This document shows positions 56,162 to 64,000 of a stretch of 64,000 nt of DNA, piece after piece (the stretch's first letter is position 1; every line of letters begins with the position of its first letter). Position numbers and translations under genes: made by a program. The notes under the pieces were generated by a model. That model had not been told where the DNA came from. It ran no database searches and worked only from the letters and a program-made list of their open reading frames with translations. Source of the DNA: Capronia americana (taxonomy: Eukaryota; Ascomycota; Eurotiomycetes; Chaetothyriales; Herpotrichiellaceae); the NCBI GenBank assembly GCA_016110215.1, contig JADWQD010000005.1, positions 992,001 through 1,056,000 of the forward strand. The letters run 5' to 3'.

Positions 56162-57412
56162 TCACTCGTTCTCGCCCTCGCCCTCGTTCTTATTCTCGTA
56201 AATCCCTCTCCACACCCTCTCAACAACACCCCAATACCTGTCCGGATCGCCTAGCATATGTCCTACATGTCTTGTCTGTCCGAAATTCTCGAGCCAGATA
56301 CCGGTATCGTCATCGTTACCATTGCCGTTGTTGGTACGGTTCGCGTTACCGTCACTTTCCTTCGCACCGCTCTCCTCTATCTTCGTCTTCTCCCGCTCGA
56401 TAATTCTTCTCCTCTTCTTCTTCGCTTCCTCAGCATGCGATTCCACATCAGCTGCTGGAATCAACTTGTCACCGTCACTGTAGATATACACCCTCGGCAG
56501 ACCGGGACCGAGACCACGACCACGCTGCTGCTGCCGCTGCATCATGAACGGGCCCTCTGGATCATTCAACCTGCGTCGGATATTCAGCGTGAGGTGTTCC
56601 CTCCCGACCAGGGCGTCCACGCGCGACGCTAGAGCGAGGTACCACCACACAGCCAGCTCGCCTGCTTTGCGGGTGAGCGGGTATGTCGTGCGGCTGGGGA
56701 GGGCTTCACAGATGGCAGCGTGCGAGGCCCGCGGGTCGGGGAGGCTGGGTGTTGAATCTAGGATGAGGGCGTCGATTGGGAGGATGGCGCTGGCGTCCTC
56801 CTCCTTCTCCTCCTCCTCGTCTTTCGCGCTGTATTTGTAGGCGTCCGCGAGCTGGCATGCCGTCCAGGCGCCGCCGTTGGAGAAGACGTGCATTAATACT
56901 CTAGGCTTGCGTCTAGATTTACGATTAGGTTTCGGTCCTAACCCAACGGTGTCGGATTCCTGGCTACTGCTGCTACTGGTGCTGCTGGTGCTGCCGCCAC
57001 CGCTGCAAAGTGTCCGGATGACACGGACAGCGGGCTCCAGGTTCCGCATCTGGGTCGTGTGCGTGCGCCAGAAAAAGTCCCCGCCGTCTTGGCGGAGGAG
57101 GAGGATTGGCGAGGTTGGGTACCTCGCCTGGTAAGGGCGCGTGTATTTCGCGATGTGCCGGGGGTGTGCGTACATCCAGGAACAAATGATGACGAGATCG
57201 GGGTCCCGGACGTCTGATGGGGTTGATCCTCGGGCGATGGTTGTGGCGGAGACTTCAGTCCTGTCCGATATTGTTGGCGTCGATGTTCGAGGTGGCGTGT
57301 AATAGTAGATCTGCTCGCCTAGACGGGTAAAGTCCGACAGGTACGAGTCGTCGGGCTTGGATATCGAGACATCATGGGATTTGAGTTCGGGGAACGGGCC
57401 CGCGAGGTCCAT
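56162..57412 (-). CDS. DUF829 protein (TMEM53/PaxU-type alpha/beta hydrolase-like)
   Basis: Single exon from ATG 57412, 416 aa. The fold begins with PDLVIICSWMYAHPRHIAKY (~72-91), followed by SPILLLRQ, the nucleophile-elbow-like HVFSNGGAWTACQL (~175-188) and, near the C-terminus, IYSDGDKLIPAADVESH and GIWLENFGQTRHVGHM. These blocks are typical of DUF829, which includes TMEM53 and the PaxU proteins of indole-diterpene clusters. Two low-complexity inserts (Ser/Gly around 140-150 and Asn/Asp near 365-380) lengthen the protein. The catalytic activity of the family is unknown. No indole-diterpene genes are nearby, so this is likely a stand-alone member. A TATATATATA tract ~130 bp upstream may be the promoter. 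Confidence 0.85.
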   Translation of the reverse strand: MDLAGPFPELKSHDVSISKPDDSYLSDFTRLGEQIYYYTPPRTSTPTISDRTEVSATTIARGSTPSDVRDPDLVIICSWMYAHPRHIAKYTRPYQARYPTSPILLLRQDGGDFFWRTHTTQMRNLEPAVRVIRTLCSGGGSTSSTSSSSSQESDTVGLGPKPNRKSRRKPRVLMHVFSNGGAWTACQLADAYKYSAKDEEEEKEEDASAILPIDALILDSTPSLPDPRASHAAICEALPSRTTYPLTRKAGELAVWWYLALASRVDALVGREHLTLNIRRRLNDPEGPFMMQRQQQRGRGLGPGLPRVYIYSDGDKLIPAADVESHAEEAKKKRRRIIEREKTKIEESGAKESDGNANRTNNGNGNDDDTGIWLENFGQTRHVGHMLGDPDRYWGVVERVWRGIYENKNEGEGENE

Positions 57413-59232
57413 TTTCGTTGGGCGGTGTGGCCTTGATGAGGCTTGCAAGACTCGGAACAAGGGTTTCTGGGGAGACACCGTACCTCGTCCCGCGTACTCC
57501 GTGCTGTACCTTGTATTTGGGGTGAAATATCGGCCACCTTATATATATACGTATAGGATAGTCCAGGGTTGCAGGTCGGCCAGTCTGCGGCGTGTGTCCA
57601 GGGACGTGGTATTTGTTCACGTTCAATCAGTGATTCGGCATCGCTTCCTCCAGTGTCGCTATCATATGCTAGGTATATAAAGACTTCTTATTCAAGGTCC
57701 GTGAAGTAGACGCCGAGGTAACTAAGGATGAATGCGTCAGTCGTCTCAATATCTTGAATGTATGTTATGCAAGGCCGGAGCGAAAGACATGGTTGTTTGT
57801 ATGGATATTTGTCAACGGCAGACAAGATATTCGTACTTGTCTTCGCGTTGCTCGTCAAAGGCCGGAAGAATGTCGGGTGGAGGAGGTCTATCTCGGGAAA
57901 TTGCATAGGTACTCACTCACTCGGTGCACGTTCGGACTCAAACAGATATATTGATGGCGCCAGATCTGAGAATGATGATATAGTCGTCACCGCGCGAGAG
58001 GAGCGAGAAAAGACAAACGTCTTGGGAATTATTACATCGAGTCAGTCAACCGTGTAGAGGTGAAGAATTACCAAGTTTCAAAGTCGCAACTTGTCGTAGA
58101 GATAGCGAGTGGCTGTCTGTACTCCGCCGTACAATGTATCCACACACTTCAGTACGGCGAAACATAAAGACACTGAAAAGCCAAGATAAGTTCCTCGCCC
58201 ACCTCGTCTCCTCGTCTGTTGTTTCTTGCCAGACCAGACGCCTTGACACAAACATATTCTCCGCTGCTGGCTTGCATTAAGCGTCGGTACGTGCTTCATC
58301 TGCGAGGGGCTTCTGCTACCAGCACAGTACTAGTCAAACCTGTGCTGATAAGTCTCATCCCCTCGAGGCTGAAAATTCGATGACGGTGCGATGGGTACCA
58401 TTCGGCATCCACCCGGTACGTACGCAGATACTGGACTTAGACACCCTCCGTGAAAATTTTGGAGCGGATTGGCTTCGGGTCGCGCAAGTATGTACTACGT
58501 TAAAGTCAAGCACGAAAGTCGACTAAACCATGTCAACCACCGCATGGCGTGATTCGGCTGGCGTGTGTGCTTTTGCCGGCTAAGAAATAGCAGTGGTGTC
58601 GAAGCCGCGGAGCTGATCGAATTGTATAATCACTGGGCGTTGATGTATTGGACGTTCTGGACGCCGGCAGGGGTGACAGCGTTGTGTAATGGGCCTGTTT
58701 TTAGGGAGTGTCTGTACCGCGCTTTGGGCACAGCCCGCAAAGCCACTTCACTGTCTCTTCTCTCTAGATTTCGTTCGAGAGCTGTGCTAGTGAGGCATAT
58801 TGGTGCCAATTCGGGCGCTCGCAGGTTGAGCCTGGACTCGGCGGCGGCGTTCAGAGCATGTTCAAATCCGTCCAGCATAGATCAGCCAGCACAAGTCTAG
58901 TCCGAGATGAATTTCAACTCGCGACCTTTCTGAACAGCACTATCCAGACGATACGTATCGTCGTCCAGTAAGGCTAGAACAATATGCGAGGGAAGCGGGC
59001 CACATCTGCCATTCTTCCGTACTCCGCATGTCTCTTCACCTCGAGTGCAGTGCAGGCAAACGTTGTCCGTCGACGAATCATGTCTTGCACGAGGTTTATG
59101 ACATAGATTGTATCCTCGGAATATCGTCGGTTGCCACTTTCCGCTATAGATTTTCTTGAGTCGAGGCAGTCGATGCGGCAGCTTGTCTTGGAGTGTAGTG
59201 CAGTCGGTACGTGGCACGTTAGAAAGTGCTGG
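57413..59232. other. Intergenic, 1.8 kb
   Basis: DUF829 promoter and 3' flank of the dual-finger regulator. Frames such as 58565-58900 (plus) are uninterrupted but carry no known motif. No RNA gene or long repeat seen. Confidence 0.5.
57539..57551 (-). promoter_or_regulatory. TATA tract upstream of the DUF829 gene
   Basis: An alternating AT tract (TATATATATA) ~130 bp upstream of the ATG, in promoter position for the minus-strand gene. Confidence 0.35.
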
Positions 59233-61522
59233 CTATGCCTGTTCCTTATTGATGTTTTGGAGCAGAGCATGTGCACATTGTTGACAGCTCCCAAGTTGGC
59301 CGTTGTTGATGGCAGAGGGGATGGCCTGGTCAACCGCTGTATCCAGACGGGTGGCTTTCTTCTTCACTAGAACAGTAGCGATCTGCCAGAACTCCAAAGG
59401 CGCGGTTCTCAAGAAGCCATACCGCGCTCTGCAACGAGCGTTTATCGTCGCGTTCTGGAAATCCCAGACTTGCTTCCATCTTTCTAGCGCAACTGTCATG
59501 CTCTGCATCGTCTGCCACTTTCTGGGTCTGTATGGGGATAGCCATAGGATTTGCAAGAGTGCCAAGATGAGAGTGAACAAATTGAGCATTGACACACTCA
59601 GCATGGAGGTGCGCATTTCGTCGCTCCACGTGTCTTGCAAGAAAGCATTGCATAATCTAGAGAGCGGTAAAGTCTGGATACCGTGCTCTTTGAGAGAAAG
59701 CTCGTAGCAGTCCTGGGCGCTCTCCGCGAAGAAAGCCTCAACCGGGCAAGCCATGTCGATGTCCAACTCTTCTGCGAACAAGCGAGGAATCATATTATAC
59801 AGGATGCTGAAGCTCGCATCGAGATTGAAGATGCCACATACAAGTCGGATTTTGGTTTCGCTGTCGCCATACTGATCCCACTGGAATCGTTCTGGTGGCG
59901 GTGGTTCGGCGTGGAAGAACGGATTGCGGGTCTGCAGGAGGCCAAGGGCGCGGACGCCACAAATGATCGCTTCGAAACGAGCATTCCGGGCTTCCTTCCG
60001 CTTGGCAAGACAGCCTTCTCGAAGCTGGATCTGAGTGATGAAAAAGGCGGCTTGGAGAGCGTGCCATGCCCCGAGGTCGTTTGCATATTTGGGACGATCC
60101 GGTCCTTCAAGGAGCTTCTTGAAGTCCTCGTTGCTAAAGACGTATTCTTCCACCAGGTCGAGAATCCCTCGCGCCAGTTCAATATCGCTGGTACTTGAAG
60201 AGAACATTGCTCCCGTGATGACAATGACTGTCAGCAAGTACGGCGAAACCGAGCTGGCTTGGAACGTCCCCGGGTATAGTATCGGGCTGTGCGGGCAGTA
60301 GTCTCGGAAATAATGTCCGATGAAACGTTCAACGTTCGTTTTCGAGAATAGAGTTGAGGCCTTTGTCAATCGATCGTTGGGGGCACGCTCAGGATGGCTC
60401 TGAGGCAATGTCAGTGTGAAATTTGTCAAAGAGTCTGTCAAGATGCCGAAGGGATTGGAGGAGCAAGGGTTGGCAAACGATGTTGACACATCAACACCCT
60501 GCCAGTTCATGTGCCAATTTCCATCGAGGCCGGTCCCTGGAAAGTCTTCTGAGTCGGGGAAGAGATAGGAGACGAAGAAGTCGTCCATTCGTCCAGCGTC
60601 GAACGGCGCCACGAATTCGTCAAAAACCAGTTGCTGTGTCGAGCCTGACGACCCGAGATCGCCTCCAGAGATCCCGTTTAGAGCGGTTGAAGAGATTGCA
60701 ACTAGAAAACTCAGCATTCGTGGCTGCATGGAGTCCGCCTGGTTGACTCACCGTCTGTTCCTTCCTTTTCAGTCTCGTGGCCGTAGGCGTCGACCAGCGT
60801 TGTAGTTGCCGGATTGACATAGTTGAGTAAAAAGGCCAAGGAAATCTTGCTACGTTCCTGCCGGGTCAGCGGTTTCGGTCGTGGAGGGGGCCCGACAGTC
60901 ATTGTGGGGGTTGACGACTGGCAAGCATTTATAATCGGACCCGACGAGCACTCCTTTCTTGCATCTGCTTGGGGCTGCTGGGAGACCCGGGAGTAGGTGC
61001 ATTCAAGACCGTATGAAAGACATGTCTCGCATGGGCAGTCCAGGTCGCAGCCCAGCTTCAAGCGTGCACATGAGTCACATGCTCGCATCTTCTTGCCCTT
61101 CTTTAGTCTCCCGGGGATCGGATGCGATCCTCTCGATGGACAATTGATATAATGCCGGCGGAGCACATCGCTAGATCCAAGTCAGCCAATTGGCCATTCC
61201 AACGATCGTCGCCTTGATTGGTTGCGAAGCAGTATAAAGCGACGGACGCATCGGAACAGCGATGGTTCAGCGCTTCGTCGGTAGGAGGATGGTGGCGCGG
61301 TCACACCCGACAACCGCATGCCTTCGTCGGACAAAGGCCACCTCTTAAAGCAGCCCTAGCAGGGGATCACTTACGACCTGCGATAGGACTTCGAGCAGAA
61401 ACAGCACACCCATGAGCGCAAGCGAGACTCTACCGCGATCAGTCAACAGAGATAGTAACCGAAGGTAGGAAGACATCTAAGGCATCCAGTCCTGTATCTG
61501 CTTGCTTACCTGGAGCGCTCAT
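59233..61522 (-). CDS. Transcription factor with C2HC finger plus Zn2Cys6 cluster
   Basis: Five exons: 61522-61510, 61429-61375, 61170-60752, 60701-59233 (four coding introns are not needed; three introns of 80, 204 and 50 bp join these four exons) give 651 aa. A finger with C13-x2-C16, then RRSDVLRRH with H29, and C33 is followed directly by a basic linker (RLKKGKKMR) and a Zn2Cys6 cluster C54-x2-C57-x6-C64-x5-C70-x2-C73-x6-C80 with an extra Cys68. The fungal-specific domain follows from about residue 270. Such two-finger regulators form a known fungal group. The first coding exon is only 13 nt (MSAP plus one base), and the finger is split by the 204 bp intron. Divergent from the FAD monooxygenase (865 bp), so it may control it. 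I count four exons in total. Confidence 0.85.
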
Positions 61523-62387
61523 TTTTCGTTGAGGTGCTTTTCAACCCGGTTGGAATCTTTGCCAACCCTCTCCTTCCTTCAAGCTCTGATATCCTATTCA
61601 AGCGGACTACGACTGTTCCCAATGTCAGCGCCGATAGAAAAATCCCACAGTCATGTGCACAGGAAGAAGAACGATGTCATGAATTGCAAGACGGCGGCTG
61701 CTTCTGACTCGGATGCTGACCAAGGTAGCATGTCATTTGACACCAAGTATGCTGTCTGACGGTCAGTTACTATGTTTACGCGCGCTATCCGTCCCTCGGA
61801 AGTGATGTCTGACCGCGGTGGTACCAGTAGCAGACATTGACCATTCATTCTAGCTTCAACTGATTGGCTCGAAGACCCCCGGACACTTGATCGTGCGGCA
61901 GCGAGAATTAACAGTGCGTCTCTTCAAGGGTAAAGCGAGTCTTCTCAAAGCTAAAGCCGTAGCCAGCCGCCTCGCTTGCGATCTTAAATTGTTCCGAGTA
62001 ACGATTACATCGCGAATGTACTTAAAGTTGCTTGGCTGGATAAGCAATCCAAGTCCGGCCTCGAGATTGCCGGAGAACTGTATCCCATAATAGCCTGCGC
62101 TGGATCCACTCCGCATCTCACATGAACTCAACTCCTCGGAATACAGCCGGGCAAGAGGCGTACAGGACAGCGCCTTCAAAGAAGGGATCTGTGTCGCTTA
62201 TTACTCAGACCGCTGCTGTGTAAGTCAGTCCTTGCTTACGGAGGGTTCGCCGCTTCAGGCCAAAACCACCAGGGCAATCTCAGATGTCACATTTTGGTAT
62301 AACACAGAGTCCCGACTCAAATATGGCATGGACGCAGCATATCTTTGAGCTGTACCATCTCCAATCGCACCAGGGTAGCAGTACAGC
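61523..62387. other. Divergent promoter region, 865 bp
   Basis: Between the dual-finger regulator (minus) and the FAD monooxygenase (plus). A short frame at 61502-61759 (plus) shows no motif. No repeat or RNA recognised. Confidence 0.5.
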
Positions 62388-63820
62388 ATGGCTTCAGAGA
62401 AAAGTAGATTGAGTCTGGATGTTGTGGTCGTGGGCGGAGGGATTGGTGGCTTGTCAGCGGCCATAAGTCTGGCTCAAAAAGGACACAAGGTGAGGGTGTT
62501 GGAAGGCTCAAAAAGTCTCAATGAGTTCGGAGCGGGAATTCAAGTGACCCCGAATGCGACGAGAGTCCTTTCGGTATTTGGCGTGCTGCCGGCGCTGGAG
62601 AAGGTCGCGCACCGTCCAAAGTTCTCATTCATCAGGAGATATAGCACGGGGGAAGTGCTGTTGCAGATGCATCCAAACCCCGACCCAAAGGACTCTACTT
62701 ATGGCTTTCCGTACGTTCCCGTCTTACTTGATGAGGCGCTCACTCATGGTTCGAGAGTAGACATTTCCAGTTTCACCGTCCGGACCTCCAACGCGTTCTG
62801 GCAGAACACATGAGTGGACTGGGGGTCATGATCAGCTTTGGCTCTCGTGTTGCTCGGTTAGACTGCGAAGTGGGCAGACTTTGGATGGAGGACGGCAGTT
62901 GCATAACAGGAGATTTGATTGTCTGTGCCGATGGTTAGAACCTGCAGTGACGTCCGTGAAGTACGGATTGCTGACATTTGAAAGGCATCCGCTCTGCTAC
63001 GCGAGCATTCTTCCCTGGAAATGAAGCAGTAGCTCCGAAGGCGTTTGATGAATTTGCTTACCGAGCCGTTGTCTCTGCTCATGCAATGGGGCTGGATCCT
63101 GACACTGCTGAGCTGCATGCATCAGGCAATACTCAGATATGGTGTGCCCCAGGACGAGGTGTGGTGGCGTATCCTGTGGCGAGAGGAGCGCTCTTCAACA
63201 TTGCCGTCAGTGTTCCAAAAGGCAGCGGTGGGTTCGCTGGCAAATGGACCGACGCAGGGGATGTAGCAGAATTCCGCTCACTGTTCAGCGACTTCAATCC
63301 CTTGGTCCAAAAGATCGCCAGTCGAGTCGAGCGCTGCGCTCAATGGACGTTGGCAGAGATCCCTGAGTTAGCGACATGGACAGGTGGGAAAGCTGTTTTA
63401 CTCGGCGACGCCGCTCATGCCATGTCACCCATGGCGGCTCAAGGAGCAGCCATGGCAATCGAAGACGCGGCAGTTCTGGGAGAATGTCTCGACAGCCTCT
63501 CTGAGCTGGCGGCAGTACCAAATCTCTTGAAAAGATATGAGGCAATTCGACGTCCGCGGGCAGAGCGAGTGGTTGAGCTGGCACGACATAACGCGATAGC
63601 CTTAACTTTGCCGGACGGAAAAGAGCAGCAGGCAAGGGATGAGCGTTGGCAAGCGGCTTCTAGGGTGTTCGAGAATACAGTGGCTATGCGGGAGAAAATC
63701 GAGCCAGCAGCCAGATCAAGGCCAAAGCCGGATATGAATCAGAAATGGGGCCAACCCGGACTGATGATGTGGCTATATGGTTTCGACGCCATTGAGGATG
63801 CAAAGGCGCGCCAGGACTAA
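62388..63820 (+). CDS. FAD-dependent monooxygenase, salicylate-hydroxylase-like
   Basis: Exons 62388-62710, 62761-62933 and 62985-63820 (introns 50 and 51 bp) give 443 aa. The FAD-binding fold opens with VVVVGGGIGGLSAAISLAQ (12-30). The DG motif, which contacts FAD and NAD(P)H, is DLIVCADGIRSATR (~160-173, built by splicing exon 2 to 3), and the third motif is GDAAHAMSPMAAQGAAMAIEDA. This is the class A flavoprotein hydroxylase pattern; relatives hydroxylate aromatic acids such as salicylate or act in secondary metabolism. The middle segment (HFQFHRPDLQRVLAEH) exists only when exon 2 is included, which supports this model over a two-exon one. Cytosolic, substrate unknown. Divergent from the dual-finger regulator. 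Confidence 0.9.
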
Positions 63821-64000
63821 CTCGGTTCAAGTGGGAGGTTGCTGCACGGCGCGTTCACGACGGAGTCCTCACTGATATACGCCGATAATGTTGCTTCTCA
63901 CCCTTCAGCGGAGATGTGTAATCATGATCGTGCCATTCGGATCGGGTCCAGCAAATGAGCGGCTGGTCGGAAACCCCATTCAGCTAGCTAGTGTCAGTTG

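Noticed and set aside
56162..57412. Part of an indole-diterpene cluster, because of the PaxU-type gene
   Set aside because: DUF829 proteins are common outside such clusters, and no prenyltransferase or cyclase genes lie nearby.
58565..58900. 111-codon frame on the plus strand
   Set aside because: No conserved motif and no good start context; probably chance.
1..64000. CRISPR array, phage, insertion sequence or intact transposon
   Set aside because: Only simple tandem repeats are seen; no spaced repeats, transposase, reverse transcriptase or terminal inverted repeats were found.

Overview
This 64 kb window is nuclear DNA of a filamentous ascomycete (Pezizomycotina). The evidence is the many short spliceosomal introns (mostly 40-75 bp, GT...AG, often with a CTGAC/CTAAC-type branch site), the density of Zn2Cys6 fungal regulators, and single-copy eukaryotic housekeeping genes (SYF1, V-ATPase subunit D, a U1A/U2B''-type RRM protein, a ceramide synthase, full-length CAND1). 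I cannot name the species. An intact, unsplit CAND1 argues against Aspergillus relatives in which this gene is split. All multi-exon models were built by hand from splice signals plus reading-frame continuity; each closes without an internal stop.

Left region (1-21,485) is accessory and metabolic. It holds the end of an MFS transporter, a RidA-amine oxidase fusion, a Zn2Cys6 regulator, a cupin of the acetylacetone-cleaving/ChrR type, a secreted M19 dipeptidase in ten exons, a second Zn2Cys6 regulator whose zinc cluster is split by an intron, an UNC93-like transporter divergent from a serine beta-lactamase-like protein, a regulator-like protein without a DNA-binding domain, and an aldehyde dehydrogenase. 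There is no PKS, NRPS or terpene core enzyme. The set looks like nutrient and amine breakdown rather than a classical biosynthetic cluster.

The middle (22,260-40,800) starts with SYF1. A transport island follows: a SnoaL-like protein divergent from a sugar transporter, then a Zn2Cys6 regulator. Next is a divergent pair of unrelated glutathione transferases, one with unusually long, microsatellite-rich introns. After a 1.9 kb gene-free stretch come VMA8 (with an 11-nt micro-exon), the U1A-like protein, a Zn2Cys6 regulator and a 71-residue membrane protein.

The right region has a 3 kb gene-poor, repeat-rich stretch, a cytochrome P450, one doubtful small gene, ceramide synthase, an acidic mitochondrial-type protein divergent from CAND1, a DUF829 (TMEM53/PaxU-type) protein, a regulator combining a C2HC finger with a Zn2Cys6 cluster, and a divergent FAD monooxygenase. 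Positions 63,821-64,000 show nothing I can name.

The most interesting items are the RidA-amine oxidase fusion, whose RidA part lacks the usual catalytic arginine, the dual-finger regulator paired with a monooxygenase, and the divergent GST pair. No clearly new defence, mobile or RNA-guided system is visible.
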